Shown: positions 35,551-45,316, counted from the first letter of the stretch. The stretch is 64,000 nucleotides of DNA from Aromatoleum diolicum (GCF_012910955.1 NZ_WTVQ01000013.1:1-64000); one strand, 5' to 3'. The notes: generated by a model from the letters alone, not told the origin. Numbers and translations: made by a program.

Positions 35551-35811
35551 ATGAACGAAGAGAAAATCAAGGTACGCGTCAGCAGCAGCGGCCAGGATCT
35601 CCAGGTCGTCGTCTTGAACAAGAGTCTGGACAGGATCGAAGTCGTGCTGGGCGAGGGCGTCCATAGCGTGCGATGCACCTTGTTGCCAACGCGCAACGGC
35701 GCCGCGTACGTCGGCAGTGCGATGGGGCGCGAGATCATGTATGAGCGCAGCCGCGACCAAGTAAAGGCCGATCTCGCGCGCGCCGCAGGCTTCCGCGAAT
35801 TCCGGCGGTAA
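35551..35811 (+). CDS. Small hypothetical protein downstream of the diguanylate cyclase
   Basis: The 86-residue product (MNEEKIKVRVSSSGQDLQVV) looks like a compact mixed alpha/beta protein with no signal peptide, membrane segment or cysteine. I do not recognise a family. Its codon use is like that of its neighbours, and it starts 56 bp after the GGDEF gene in the same direction, which suggests cotranscription. An ATG at 35524 in the same frame is possible but less likely. Confidence 0.6.
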   Translation: MNEEKIKVRVSSSGQDLQVVVLNKSLDRIEVVLGEGVHSVRCTLLPTRNGAAYVGSAMGREIMYERSRDQVKADLARAAGFREFRR

Positions 35812-35941
35812 CGTTTGCGTCCGACGCGCAAGCAACCCGTTCACGCGGCCCAGACGCGAGCGCCGAGAAGTTGCGCTTGAGACGGTGAAGGTGTTGGTGC
35901 GGGTCAAGAATTGTCGAGAGTGAAGACGGGGAGGTTTTCCA

Positions 35942-36250
35942 ATGCTTGCAGTGCCCGATATCGAATCCGTGAAGGCAGTCCTCCGCCAGGTGATTGATCC
36001 TGAGGTCGGCATCAATATCGTCGACCTTGGATTGATTTACGGCATTGAGGTCACGCCGGAGGAGGTGTCGATTCAGATGACCATGACGTCACCGGCTTGC
36101 CCCATGGGCGACATGATCATGGGCGACATCGATGCGGCACTCGACACTGCCTTGCCGCCGGACATGCGGGTAGTCGTGAATCTGGTCTGGGACCCGCCGT
36201 GGAGCCCGAATATGATGAACAAGGATGCTCGCGGTCATTTCGGGTGGTAG
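35942..36250 (+). CDS. DUF59/MIP18-family metal-sulfur cluster assembly protein
   Basis: The 102-residue protein has the DUF59 signature VLRQVIDPEVGINIVDLGL and the conserved cysteine in TSPACPMGDMI. The family includes SufT and PaaD-like factors that help load Fe-S clusters into target enzymes. GGGAGG precedes the ATG. It is 45 bp upstream of the NnrS-like gene. In many denitrifying betaproteobacteria a DUF59 gene sits near nitric-oxide-related genes, so a role in repair or assembly under nitrosative stress is possible but inferred. Confidence 0.85.
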   Translation: MLAVPDIESVKAVLRQVIDPEVGINIVDLGLIYGIEVTPEEVSIQMTMTSPACPMGDMIMGDIDAALDTALPPDMRVVVNLVWDPPWSPNMMNKDARGHFGW

Positions 36251-36295
36251 CGTCGGCGTCATGAAGTCTGAACAGCGTCGGTTGATAGGAACCTT

Positions 36296-37408
36296 ATGCG
36301 TACGGCCGTGAGCACTGATCTCAAACCGGTGGCACGCGTTCCGTTGCTCGTGATGGGAATGCTCGGCCTGCTCGTGGGAGTGCTCGCCGGCATGGCGCGA
36401 CTTGCCTTCGATGTACCCCAGTTCGCATCTGTACAGGCTGCCTGGCATGCCGCCTTGATGGTGTGTGCCTTCTTCGGAACGGTGATCAGCCTGGAAAGAG
36501 CGGTAGCGCTCGCTCGCGGGTGGGCCTACCTCGCACCGGCGAGTGCCGGCGCAGGAGGTCTCGCACTGCTGTCCGGTCTGCCACTGAGCGTGGCACAGGC
36601 GATGTTTGTCGCCGCCGCCGCGGTGCTGGTGCTTGGCAGCGTAAAAGTCATGCAGCGCCAGTTTGCGCTGTTTACGGCAACGCTCTGCGTTGGCGCCTCG
36701 TGCTGGCTTTTGGGCACTCTTGCCTGGATTGTCGACGGGGCAATACAGACGGCTGTGCCCTGGTGGTTAGCGTTTCTGGTTATCACCATCGCAGGCGAAC
36801 GCCTTGAGTTGACGCGCTTCTTGCCCGTACGGGCTGCCTCGGCGCCGTTGTTCATGCTCGTCACCGGCGTCGTTGTTGCGGGCGCGGTGACAAGTCTCTG
36901 GTGGGTGCAGAGCGGGCTGATGATCTTTTCAGCGGGTTTGCTGGCGCTCGCGATGTGGCTGCTGCGTTACGACATCGCGCGGCATAACGCCCGGCAGAAG
37001 GGACTCACCCGTTACATCGCGCTCTGTCTGCTGTCGGGCTACGTATGGCTTTCAATCGGCGCCGTGATCGGCCTGAATGGCGGCTTCGTTCTGTCACATC
37101 CGTGGCGTGACGCGGGCTTGCACGCAATCGCGCTGGGTTTCGTGTTCGCGATGGTGTTCGGTCATGCGCCGATCATTTTCCCGGCAATTTCGCGAGTCCG
37201 GATTCCCTATCATCCCGTGTTCTACCTTCCGCTACTGATGCTGCACATTTCTCTGGCGGTGAGAGTGCTCGGCGGTGGAGGCGATGGCGCCGGGCTGCGT
37301 CAGCTCGGCGCGCTAACGAATGCCGTGGCATTACTGCTGTTCATTGTCACGATGGTGGCAAGCATCGTGCGCGGTCGAGATCAAGGTAAAGGCCAAGGCA
37401 GAAAATAG
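36296..37408 (+). CDS. NnrS-like multi-pass membrane protein
   Basis: The 370-residue protein is almost entirely hydrophobic, with roughly ten to twelve membrane helices. The late segment DAGLHAIALGFVFAMVFGHAPII matches the hallmark of NnrS family proteins, which contain haem and relieve nitric oxide stress in denitrifiers. Histidines in this segment could be haem ligands. It is shorter and more diverged than classical NnrS. It follows the DUF59 gene closely in the same direction. The assignment is family-level only. Confidence 0.7.
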   Translation: MRTAVSTDLKPVARVPLLVMGMLGLLVGVLAGMARLAFDVPQFASVQAAWHAALMVCAFFGTVISLERAVALARGWAYLAPASAGAGGLALLSGLPLSVAQAMFVAAAAVLVLGSVKVMQRQFALFTATLCVGASCWLLGTLAWIVDGAIQTAVPWWLAFLVITIAGERLELTRFLPVRAASAPLFMLVTGVVVAGAVTSLWWVQSGLMIFSAGLLALAMWLLRYDIARHNARQKGLTRYIALCLLSGYVWLSIGAVIGLNGGFVLSHPWRDAGLHAIALGFVFAMVFGHAPIIFPAISRVRIPYHPVFYLPLLMLHISLAVRVLGGGGDGAGLRQLGALTNAVALLLFIVTMVASIVRGRDQGKGQGRK

Positions 37409-37441
37409 ACAGGGTTGCCCAATCCGGCGACGGCGCGCAGC

Positions 37442-38203
37442 TTAATCTTGGCTATCCTCGCTCCCGGGAAACACGGCGCGGTAGAGCGATTCGGTCGCGA
37501 ACGCCACGATTGGCAGCACGATCGTCAAAAGCAAGGGCACGATGATCGAAAAGATTACGCTTGTCGCGAGAATCAGACTCCATAAGGCGTTAGCCGCGAT
37601 ACTGCGAAATACTGCACGCACGCTTGCCGTCACTGCAGTGACGAGGTTCGCGCGACGCTCGATGAGCAGTGGAACCGCATAGGCGGTAATGCAGAAGACG
37701 ATCAGTGCAAACAGGCTTCCCGCCACTGCCGCACCTAGATGGAACCGCAGCAAGGTGGCAGACAATGGAAACAGCATCTCCCACCCGGCATAGTTTCGTC
37801 CCAGCATGAAACTGTAGAGGATGCCGGCGTCGGTCATCCAGATCACGAACAGAAAGGCGCATACGAGCAGCAGTCCCCAAAGGGCACGCGGCGTGTTCAG
37901 TATCCCTTTTGCCACATCGCGCCACGCAGGTTTGCGGCCGCTTCGCTGCACAGCCGAAATCGCAAAGAATCCAGGTAGCAGCGCGGGGGCGACGAGCAGG
38001 AATCCTCCAACGAGTGGCAGCCCCATTGGCGCCAGTCCCGCAACGGACAGCAACCAGATCAGCACCATCCCGAGCAGCGCGAACGTTCCGGCGTACACAA
38101 TGCAAACCTGGGCGGTCCGTGCGAAAAGCCGGAGCCCATGCGACAACGCCGTGATCACGTGCGCGGGGCGAATGTGCTGCGGTTCCGGGCGGCGGGCAAT
38201 CAT
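37442..38203 (-). CDS. DUF2189-family membrane protein
   Basis: The 253-residue protein has about six membrane segments (for example YAGTFALLGMVLIWLLSVAG and LWGLLLVCAFLFVIWM) with a short cytoplasmic N-terminus. The pattern fits the DUF2189 group found in proteobacteria, often next to cytochrome oxidase or denitrification genes. Function is unknown. It converges on the NnrS-like gene, with 33 bp between the two stops. Confidence 0.7.
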   Translation of the reverse strand: MIARRPEPQHIRPAHVITALSHGLRLFARTAQVCIVYAGTFALLGMVLIWLLSVAGLAPMGLPLVGGFLLVAPALLPGFFAISAVQRSGRKPAWRDVAKGILNTPRALWGLLLVCAFLFVIWMTDAGILYSFMLGRNYAGWEMLFPLSATLLRFHLGAAVAGSLFALIVFCITAYAVPLLIERRANLVTAVTASVRAVFRSIAANALWSLILATSVIFSIIVPLLLTIVLPIVAFATESLYRAVFPGSEDSQD

Positions 38204-38343
38204 TGATTTATCTCGCGTCGGAGGGAGTAGGTCCGCACATCGTAAGCCCGGTCGCCGCGCCGTGACACGACGCGTATCAAGTCCTGCATGAGGAGCGCTT
38301 CGCGTCGCGAATGTGATCCTGCCTCACACGCCGGCCGGAGTGG

Positions 38344-38550
38344 ATGGGGCACATCAGCTTCTCCGATCAGAAGATCAAACTGATCGGTTCGATCGTCGCG
38401 ATATCCGGGATCGAGTTGCTCAAGGCCTTCATGAATGTCGGGAATCTGAGCGATCGCCATCTCGCCTGGATGGTGGGCATTCATCTGACCTTCATCATCT
38501 CCGGATTGTTGTATGCCTTGATGGACCGTTTGCAGGGCAAGGGGCACTGA
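38344..38550 (+). pseudogene. Remnant of a YqhA/UPF0114 membrane protein gene (C-terminal part only)
   Basis: The 68 codons encode IKLIGSIVAISGIELLKAFM, then HLAWMVGIHLTFIISGLLYALMDRL, which aligns with the last third of the roughly 160-residue UPF0114/YqhA family. The first 100 or so residues, with two membrane helices, are missing: an in-frame TGA lies about 34 bases upstream of the ATG, and further left is the DUF2189 gene on the other strand. The gene therefore appears to have lost its 5' part. A short functional protein cannot be excluded but has no supporting ribosome-binding site. Confidence 0.65.
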
Positions 38551-38571
38551 CAGCCGGCCCAACGTTTTTGC

Positions 38572-41151
38572 CTAGACCTGCAGGCGCTCGAGCAACTCGC
38601 GCTCTATCTGCAGCACTCTTGAATCGAGTGCGAGACCTTGGCCGCTCACAAGGAAGGTATCCTCGACGCGCTCGCCCAGCGTGGCAATCTTGGCGGTATG
38701 GAGGCGGATTTCGTGGCGCGCAAGGACTTCCGCCACCGAAAAGAGCAGACCGGGTCGGTCTGCAGCAACCAGTGACAGGATGAAATGCTTGCCCGAGTCG
38801 TCCGGGTGGATGCTGATCTGCGGCGTGATCGGAAAGTGTCGCACCTGCCGTGACAAACGCCCCGGTGCCGGGCGATCCGGCGGTCCGGGATGCTTGAGGC
38901 GCTCCGTCAAGTCATGTTCGATCAGCGTGATGACATCGCGGTAATGCGCGGTGTTGCCGGGATCCTGCAGAATGAAGCTGTCGAGCGCGTAGCCGTGGCG
39001 CGTCGTATGGACCTTGGCATCGAGAATCGAGAAGCCGAGGCGGCCGAAGAACCCGGTTAGTCGAACGAATAAATCCTTCTGGTCGCGGGTGAAAACCATT
39101 ACCTGAACGCCCTGGTCCTCTTCGGAGACTCGTGCCTTCACCACGGGTTCTTCCGCGTCCGGCCGGAAATACAGCACGCGCGAGTGCCAGGCAATTTCTT
39201 CCGCCGAGTGCCGCATGAAATAGACAGCGTCGAGTTGCACCCAGAATGCGTCTTCCACCCCAGGTCGCAGGCCATGGTAGCGCAGCAGTCCGCGCGCGTT
39301 TTCCTGCCGATCGTCCAGCCCCAGCGCCTGCTGGGGAGTCGCTCCGCGCAGCAGGCGTTGAGTGGCGAAGAACAGATCCTCAAGCAACTTGCCTTTCCAG
39401 CCGTTCCAGACCTTTGGGCTGGTGCCGCGAATGTCGGCGTGAGTCAGCAAGTACAGCCCGGTCAAGCGCCGCTCCGTCTGTACGACGTCCGCAAAGCGCC
39501 TGATCACGACAGGGTCTGAAGTGTCTTCCTTCTGCGCGACCTGCGACATGGTGAGATGCTGGGCGACCAGCCAAACTACCAGATCCGTGTCTTCGGGCGA
39601 CAGGTCGTGGTGTTCGCAAAATTCGCGCGCATCGCTCATGCCGAGTTTGGAATGATCGCCACCACGGCCCTTGGCGATATCGTGGAACAGGGCTGCGATG
39701 TAGAGAAGCCAGTGGCGGTCGAAGCCGAGGATGAGTCGCGTCATCAGCGGATACTCGTGCGCGTGCTCCCCCATGGTAAAGCGACGCGCGTTGCGCAGCA
39801 CCATCATGATGTGCTGATCGACGGTGTACACGTGAAACAGATCGTGCTGCATCTGTCCGACGATGCGTCGCCACGGCGGCAGATAACCACTCAGGATGCC
39901 GTACTGGTTCATCCTGCGAAATTCGTGCACGATGCCGCGCTTCTGTTTCAGGATCGCGAGAAATAGTGCGCGATTTACGGGGTCCGCTCGAAAGCCTGCA
40001 TTGATCCGTTTGCGATTCAGCCACAAGGCACGCAGCGTACGCGCAGTCATTCCTTTCAGTTCAGACCGCTGCTGCAGAAGGAGAAAACACTCGAGCAGGG
40101 CTGACGGGTAGCGCTCGAAGGTGTCATCGTTGCGGATGTCCAGCAACTCGCGCACCGCCTGGAAGCGGTCGTTGATGACGAAGGCCGGGCCGCCGCGATT
40201 GGGGAAGATTTCCGCGCCATAGTTCTGCAGCAGAATGGTATTGGTCTGCGTGACCTTCTTCGCGTTGACGTAATAGCGCTGCATGAACACTTCGGAAGCG
40301 CGCTTGGCGGCCGTGGATTCGATCCCAAGCGCCAGTGCAAGCTTCTCCTGATGGTCAAACAGCAAACGGTCTTCCGCGCGACCGGTCAGGTAGTGCAAGC
40401 GAATGCGCACGTGCTGCAAGAAGCGTTCGATGCTGCGCAGGTCGCTTGCTTCGGCCCCCGTAATCAGTCGCCGTCGCGCGAGATCGCGCCAGTTGCGCCC
40501 GAGGCCCGCCGCACGCGCGATCCATCCCAGCATCTGCAGATCACGCAGGCCTCCGGGGCTTTCCTTGCAGTTGGGTTCCAGCGCGAACGGTGTGTCGTTG
40601 AACCGCGCGTAGCGATTCTCCTGTTCAAGCTGTTTGGCCTTGAAGAAGGCACGAACGTCCAGTTGCTCGCGATAGCGCTTGCAGAAGTCGTCGAACAAGG
40701 CCTTGTTGCCGTCAAGGAGCCGTGCTTCGAGCAGGTTCGTCTGTACCGTGATGTCCTGGTCCGCGGCCTCCAGGCATTCGTCCAGCGTGCGCACACTCTG
40801 GCCAATCTCGAGTCCGACGTCCCACAGAGCGCCGATCAATGTCGCCAGTTGGGCCTGCAAACTGCCGTCTGCCGACGACGGAAGCAGCACCATCAGATCA
40901 ACGTCGGAGTGCGGGAACAGCTCGCCGCGCCCGTACCCGCCGACCGCGATCAGTGCGGCGTCGCGCGAAATTCCGCACACCCGCCACAGGTGAATGATCG
41001 CCTCGTCCACAAGACGAGCGCGCCCCCTGAGGACCGTGGTGGTGGCTGGATGAGCCTCGTAGGCCGAGCGAATTCGCGCACAGCCGCTCGACAACTGCTC
41101 GCGCGCGTGCGCAATCGTCGCCTGGATCTCGTCGATGGAAATGACACTCAT
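38572..41151 (-). CDS. glnD: Bifunctional [protein-PII] uridylyltransferase/uridylyl-removing enzyme
   Basis: GlnD senses glutamine and adds or removes UMP on PII proteins. The 859-residue protein has the nucleotidyltransferase motif GGYGRGELFPHSDVDLMVL near residue 90, the HD-domain motif HDIAKGRGGDHSKLG near 490 for de-uridylylation, and two C-terminal ACT domains (about 700-859; QVMVFTRDQKDLFVRL, FILSLVAADRPGLLF) that bind glutamine. Length and domain order are typical. It is the gene after map in the leftward direction, with 22 bp between them, an arrangement common in betaproteobacteria. Confidence 0.97.
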   Translation of the reverse strand: MSVISIDEIQATIAHAREQLSSGCARIRSAYEAHPATTTVLRGRARLVDEAIIHLWRVCGISRDAALIAVGGYGRGELFPHSDVDLMVLLPSSADGSLQAQLATLIGALWDVGLEIGQSVRTLDECLEAADQDITVQTNLLEARLLDGNKALFDDFCKRYREQLDVRAFFKAKQLEQENRYARFNDTPFALEPNCKESPGGLRDLQMLGWIARAAGLGRNWRDLARRRLITGAEASDLRSIERFLQHVRIRLHYLTGRAEDRLLFDHQEKLALALGIESTAAKRASEVFMQRYYVNAKKVTQTNTILLQNYGAEIFPNRGGPAFVINDRFQAVRELLDIRNDDTFERYPSALLECFLLLQQRSELKGMTARTLRALWLNRKRINAGFRADPVNRALFLAILKQKRGIVHEFRRMNQYGILSGYLPPWRRIVGQMQHDLFHVYTVDQHIMMVLRNARRFTMGEHAHEYPLMTRLILGFDRHWLLYIAALFHDIAKGRGGDHSKLGMSDAREFCEHHDLSPEDTDLVVWLVAQHLTMSQVAQKEDTSDPVVIRRFADVVQTERRLTGLYLLTHADIRGTSPKVWNGWKGKLLEDLFFATQRLLRGATPQQALGLDDRQENARGLLRYHGLRPGVEDAFWVQLDAVYFMRHSAEEIAWHSRVLYFRPDAEEPVVKARVSEEDQGVQVMVFTRDQKDLFVRLTGFFGRLGFSILDAKVHTTRHGYALDSFILQDPGNTAHYRDVITLIEHDLTERLKHPGPPDRPAPGRLSRQVRHFPITPQISIHPDDSGKHFILSLVAADRPGLLFSVAEVLARHEIRLHTAKIATLGERVEDTFLVSGQGLALDSRVLQIERELLERLQV

Positions 41152-41173
41152 GACCGGGACGCCTGGCCGGTCT

Positions 41174-41989
41174 TCAAGATAGCAAGGGTGCGACCAGCGG
41201 TGGGGGAGGCGGGCTGCCAGCCGAAAGGGTCAATACTTCGACCCCCGAATCGGTCACGAGTATGGTGTGCTCCCACTGGGCCGACAGGCTGCGATCCTTG
41301 GTCACGATGGTCCAGCCGTCTGGCAGTTCGGAAATGGCGGCTTTGCCCGCATTAATCATCGGCTCGATCGTGAAGATCATTCCGGGGAGCAGTTCCGGTC
41401 CGCTTCCTGCCTTGCCGTAATGCAGCACCTGTGGCTCCTCGTGAAACTTCGATCCGATACCGTGGCCGCAGAATTCACGCACGACCGAGAAACCGCTGCC
41501 TTCGGCATGCTTCTGAATGATGTGGCCGATGTCGCCGAGCCGTGCCCCGGGGCGTACTGCAGAAATCCCCAGCCACAGGCATTCGAGCGTTACCTGGCAC
41601 AGGCGCTTGGCGAGAATGCTGGCATCTCCGCCGACGAGGAACATGCGACTGGTGTCCCCGTGATAGCCGTCCTTGATGACGGTGATGTCGAGGTTGACGA
41701 TGTCGCCCTTCTTTAGCGCCTTCTCGCCGGGTATGCCATGGCAGATCTGGTGGTTCACCGAGGTGCAGATCGATTTCGGATAGGGCGTGTACCCGGGCGG
41801 CGCATAGTTGAGCGGCGCCGGGACGGTTTGCTGCTCGTTGACCATGTAGTCGTGGCACAAGCGATCGAGTTCTCCGGTCGTTACACCCGGCTTCACATAC
41901 GACGTGATGTAGTCGAGGACTTCTGCGGCCAGTCGTCCGGCAACGCGCATTTTTTCGATTTCTTCGGGCGTTTTTATGGTGATGCTCAT
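41174..41989 (-). CDS. map: Methionine aminopeptidase, type I
   Basis: Map removes the N-terminal methionine from new proteins. The 271-residue protein carries the five metal ligands in the usual context: NLDITVIKDGYHGDTSRMF (two aspartates), EFCGHGIGSKFHEEP (histidine), FTIEPMI (glutamate) and QWEHTILV (glutamate). It has a short proline-rich tail (GSPPPPPLVAP). ATG 41989 gives the family start MSITIKTPEEIEKMR; the frame is open 84 codons further into the rpsB promoter region, which is not coding. It is divergent from rpsB. Confidence 0.96.
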   Translation of the reverse strand: MSITIKTPEEIEKMRVAGRLAAEVLDYITSYVKPGVTTGELDRLCHDYMVNEQQTVPAPLNYAPPGYTPYPKSICTSVNHQICHGIPGEKALKKGDIVNLDITVIKDGYHGDTSRMFLVGGDASILAKRLCQVTLECLWLGISAVRPGARLGDIGHIIQKHAEGSGFSVVREFCGHGIGSKFHEEPQVLHYGKAGSGPELLPGMIFTIEPMINAGKAAISELPDGWTIVTKDRSLSAQWEHTILVTDSGVEVLTLSAGSPPPPPLVAPLLS

Positions 41990-42084
41990 TTTCGTGGGGT
42001 TGAGGCAGTCAAAAGGCAAGGCTATCGCATGGCGAATGCCGCGGCAAATCGGATGCGCCCGCGCATCGAGTCTGCATGCCGACC

Positions 42085-42114
42085 TTGAGTCACCGAGTCC
42101 GAACCTGCTATCAT
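42085..42114 (+). promoter_or_regulatory. Sigma-70-type promoter of the rpsB operon
   Basis: TTGAGT (42085-42090), 18-base spacer, TATCAT (42109-42114). Transcription would begin near 42121, giving a leader of about 160 bases before rpsB. The map-rpsB gap (41990-42280) otherwise holds only the leader hairpin below. Confidence 0.55.
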
Positions 42115-42121
42115 CTTGGGC

Positions 42122-42145
42122 TTGTCTGCCAATGGTGGCAGGCAA
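42122..42145 (+). promoter_or_regulatory. 5'-terminal hairpin in the rpsB mRNA leader
   Basis: TTGTCTGCCA (42122-42131) pairs with TGGCAGGCAA (42136-42145) through ten base pairs including one G-U, around a four-base loop. It lies directly at the predicted transcript start. The rpsB leader is known in E. coli to mediate autoregulation by S2; whether this hairpin takes part, or only protects the mRNA end, is not known. Confidence 0.4.
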
Positions 42146-42280
42146 AATCCACACGCCCGACAGAGCACCGAAAGGGTCCGTCGGCTGGAGCATGCGCTCT
42201 GCGACGGTTGGGGTTGCCACGAATACAGCGTGATCAGCCATGTCGGGCGGCGGTTCAACCCTTAAAGTTCGGAGTTACAC

Positions 42281-43033
42281 ATGTCTGTCACGATGCGTCA
42301 GATGCTCGAAGCTGGCATCCACTTTGGTCACCAGACCCGCTTCTGGAACCCGCGCATGGCCCCCTACATCTTCGGCCAGCGCAACAAGATTCACATCGTC
42401 AACCTCGAAAAGACGATGGTCAAGTACACCGAAGCGATGAGCTTCGTGCGCAAGCTCGCTGCCAATCGCGGCACGATCCTGCTGGTCGGGACCAAGCGCC
42501 AGGCGCGTGAAATCGTAGCCGAAGAAGCTCGCCGTGCCGGTATGCCGTTCGTTGACGAGCGCTGGTTGGGCGGCATGCTGACCAACTTCAAGACCGTCAA
42601 GCAATCGATCAAGCGCCTGAAGGAAATGGAAGTTATGGTCGAGGATGGCTCGATCGAGCGTCTGTCCAAGAAGGAAGCGCTGATGGCTTCGCGCGAAATG
42701 GACAAGCTGCAGAAGAGTATCGGTGGCATCAAGGATATGGGCGGCCTGCCCGATGCGCTGTTTGTCATCGACGTCGGTTACCACAAGATCGCGATTACCG
42801 AAGCGAAGAAGCTGGGTATTCCGGTTGTCGCCGTGGTCGACACCAATCATTCGCCGGAAGGCATCGATTACGTGATTCCGGGTAACGACGACTCCTCGCG
42901 CGCAATTCGCCTCTACGCTCGCGGCGTTGCCGATGCAGTGCTGGAAGGTCGCAGCCAGGTGTTGCAGGAAATCGTTGCGGCGGGTTCCGACGAATTCGTC
43001 GAAGTTGATGAAGGCTCTGGCGAACAGGCCTGA
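42281..43033 (+). CDS. rpsB: 30S ribosomal protein S2
   Basis: The 250-residue protein matches S2 along its length: [20 protein letters not shown] at the start, [33 protein letters not shown], and [20 protein letters not shown]2 sits on the back of the small subunit and is needed for binding of S1. GGAG lies 7 bases before the ATG. It is first in the operon with tsf, pyrH and frr, 52 bp before tsf. Confidence 0.99.
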   Translation: MSVTMRQMLEAGIHFGHQTRFWNPRMAPYIFGQRNKIHIVNLEKTMVKYTEAMSFVRKLAANRGTILLVGTKRQAREIVAEEARRAGMPFVDERWLGGMLTNFKTVKQSIKRLKEMEVMVEDGSIERLSKKEALMASREMDKLQKSIGGIKDMGGLPDALFVIDVGYHKIAITEAKKLGIPVVAVVDTNHSPEGIDYVIPGNDDSSRAIRLYARGVADAVLEGRSQVLQEIVAAGSDEFVEVDEGSGEQA

Positions 43034-43085
43034 GTCGCGCCGTCCCTCGATGGCATCGAATTGAACACGAGATTCAGGAGTTAGC

Positions 43086-43973
43086 ATGGCGGAAATTACC
43101 GCAAGCATGGTCAAGGAACTGCGCGAGAAGACTGACGCGCCGATGATGGAGTGCAAAAAGGCGCTCACCGAAGCTGCTGGTGACATGGCCAAAGCCGAAG
43201 AGATTCTGCGCGTCAAGCTCGGCAGCAAAGCCAGCAAGGCCGCTTCCCGTGTGACCGCGGAAGGCATCGTTGCCACGTATCTGTCCGCTGATGGCAAGCT
43301 CGCTGCGATGGCCGAAGTGAACTGCGAAACCGACTTCGTTGCCAAGAACGACGATTTCCTTGCGTTCGCAGCCTCCGTTGCCGAACTCGTGGCAACGCGC
43401 AATCCGGCCGACGTCGATGCGATTTCGGCGCTCGAACTCGGCGGTCAGACCGTCGAGCAGGTGCGCACCGCTCTCGTCGGCAAGATCGGCGAAAACATCA
43501 CCGTTCGTCGTTTCGTTCGCATCGATGCCAAGGGTGTCGTGGCCAGTTACATCCATGCCGGCGCCAAGATCGGCGTGTTGGTGGACCTGGTCGGTGGCGA
43601 CGAGTCGCTCGGCAAGGATCTGGCGATGCACATCGCTGCTGCCAAGCCGAAGGCTCTGGCTGCCGCTGAAGTGTCGGCCGAATTGATCGATACCGAACGC
43701 CGCATCGCCATCGAGAAGGCGCGCGAAGCCGGCAAGCCGGATGCGATGCTGGAAAAGATCGCCGAAGGTACGGTGCAGAAGTTCCTGAAGGAAGTCACGC
43801 TGCTCGGTCAGCCCTTCGTCAAGGACGACAAGCTCACCATCGAAGCACTGCTGAAGTCCCGCAGCGCCTCGGTTGCGAGCTTCACGCTGTACGTCGTCGG
43901 CGAGGGCATCGAGAAGAAGGTGACCGACTTCGCGGCGGAAGTGGCGGCCCAGGCCGCTGCGGCCAAGAAGTAA
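43086..43973 (+). CDS. tsf: Elongation factor Ts
   Basis: EF-Ts exchanges GDP on EF-Tu. The 295-residue protein shows the N-terminal UBA-like start [20 protein letters not shown] and the core signature [15 protein letters not shown]. Full length and collinear. A GGAG ribosome-binding site precedes the ATG. Its stop is 10 bp from the pyrH ATG. Confidence 0.99.
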   Translation: MAEITASMVKELREKTDAPMMECKKALTEAAGDMAKAEEILRVKLGSKASKAASRVTAEGIVATYLSADGKLAAMAEVNCETDFVAKNDDFLAFAASVAELVATRNPADVDAISALELGGQTVEQVRTALVGKIGENITVRRFVRIDAKGVVASYIHAGAKIGVLVDLVGGDESLGKDLAMHIAAAKPKALAAAEVSAELIDTERRIAIEKAREAGKPDAMLEKIAEGTVQKFLKEVTLLGQPFVKDDKLTIEALLKSRSASVASFTLYVVGEGIEKKVTDFAAEVAAQAAAAKK

Positions 43974-43983
43974 GAGGTCTGTG

Positions 43984-44700
43984 ATGAGTGTCGCCGCCTA
44001 CAAGCGCATCATGTTGAAACTGTCCGGCGAAGCCCTCATGGGCGACGACGCGTATGGCATCAACGAAGAGGTGGTCAGCCGCATCGTCGCCGAAATCGCC
44101 GAGGTCACGCGCCTCGGCGTGCAAGTCGGCGTGGTGATTGGCGGCGGCAACATTTTCCGCGGCATGAAGGGCGCGTCATCCGGCATGGATCGCGCCACCG
44201 CGGACTATATGGGCATGCTTGCGACCGTGATGAATGCGATGGCCCTGGCTGACGCGTTCCGCCGTGCTGGTGTCGAGGCGCGCGTGCAGTCGGCACTGCG
44301 CATCGACCAGGTTGTGGAACCCTACATCCGCGGACGCGCTATCCGGCACATGGAAGAAGGGCGTGTCGTGATTTTTGCCGCCGGTACCGGCAACCCGTTT
44401 TTCACTACCGATACTGCGGCAGCCCTGCGTGGCTCTGAAATGGCTGCACAGATCGTGTTGAAGGCTACCAAAGTCGATGGCGTGTATACCGCCGATCCCC
44501 ACAAGGATCCCAGCGCGCAGCGCTACCATCGCATCAGTTTTGATGAAGCCATCGGCCGCAATCTCGCGGTGATGGATACCACCGCTTTCGCGCTGTGTCG
44601 CGATCAGAAACTGCCGATCAACGTGTTCTCGATCTTCAAGCCGGGCGCACTCAAGCGCGTCGTGCTGGGTGAAGACGAGGGCACGCTGGTTCATTCCTGA
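43984..44700 (+). CDS. pyrH: Uridylate kinase
   Basis: UMP kinase phosphorylates UMP to UDP and is the bacterial amino-acid-kinase-fold type, controlled by GTP and UTP. The 238-residue product carries [26 protein letters not shown] and [20 protein letters not shown] 43984 is used; a GTG one codon earlier could also serve. It lies 10 bp after tsf and 7-10 bp before frr. Confidence 0.98.
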   Translation: MSVAAYKRIMLKLSGEALMGDDAYGINEEVVSRIVAEIAEVTRLGVQVGVVIGGGNIFRGMKGASSGMDRATADYMGMLATVMNAMALADAFRRAGVEARVQSALRIDQVVEPYIRGRAIRHMEEGRVVIFAAGTGNPFFTTDTAAALRGSEMAAQIVLKATKVDGVYTADPHKDPSAQRYHRISFDEAIGRNLAVMDTTAFALCRDQKLPINVFSIFKPGALKRVVLGEDEGTLVHS

Positions 44701-44710
44701 GGACTCGATG

Positions 44711-45268
44711 ATGATTGCCGAACTCAAGAAAACGACCGAGCAGAAGATGCAGAAGTCGATCGACGTGCTCAAGGCTGACCTGGCCAAGGTCCGCACGGGC
44801 CGTGCCCACACCGGCCTGCTCGATCATGTGATGGTCGAGTACTACGGCAACATGGTGCCGATCAGTCAGGTCGCCAACGTGACTCTGGTCGATGCGCGCA
44901 CCATTGGTGTGCAGCCCTGGGAGAAGCCCATGGTTCAGAAAGTCGAAAAGGCGATCCGCGACAGCGATCTCGGGCTGAATCCGGCCAATCAAGGCGACAT
45001 TATCCGCGTTCCGATGCCCGCGCTCACGGAAGAGCGTCGCCGCGATCTGACGAAGGTAGTGCGCCATGAAGGCGAGAATGCCAAAATCGCGGTGCGCAAC
45101 CTGCGTCGCGACGCCAATCAGCAGCTGAAGGACGCGATAAAGGACAAGACGATTTCCGAGGACGACGAACGTCGTACTCAGGATGACATCCAGAAACTGA
45201 CCGACAAGCACATCAACGAAATCGACAAACTGCTCGCACAAAAAGAGCAGGAACTGATGCAGATCTGA
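44711..45268 (+). CDS. frr: Ribosome recycling factor
   Basis: RRF splits post-termination ribosomes together with EF-G. The 185-residue protein ([18 protein letters not shown]) has the conserved [15 protein letters not shown] and ends [14 protein letters not shown]; length equals the E. coli protein. Two ATGs in a row (44708 and 44711) follow a GAGG; the second has the better spacing (8 bases). Confidence 0.98.
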   Translation: MIAELKKTTEQKMQKSIDVLKADLAKVRTGRAHTGLLDHVMVEYYGNMVPISQVANVTLVDARTIGVQPWEKPMVQKVEKAIRDSDLGLNPANQGDIIRVPMPALTEERRRDLTKVVRHEGENAKIAVRNLRRDANQQLKDAIKDKTISEDDERRTQDDIQKLTDKHINEIDKLLAQKEQELMQI

Positions 45269-45316
45269 TCCGCGAGGATCTGTATGCACAACCGGACGGG
45301 ACGCGGGAGACGCATT

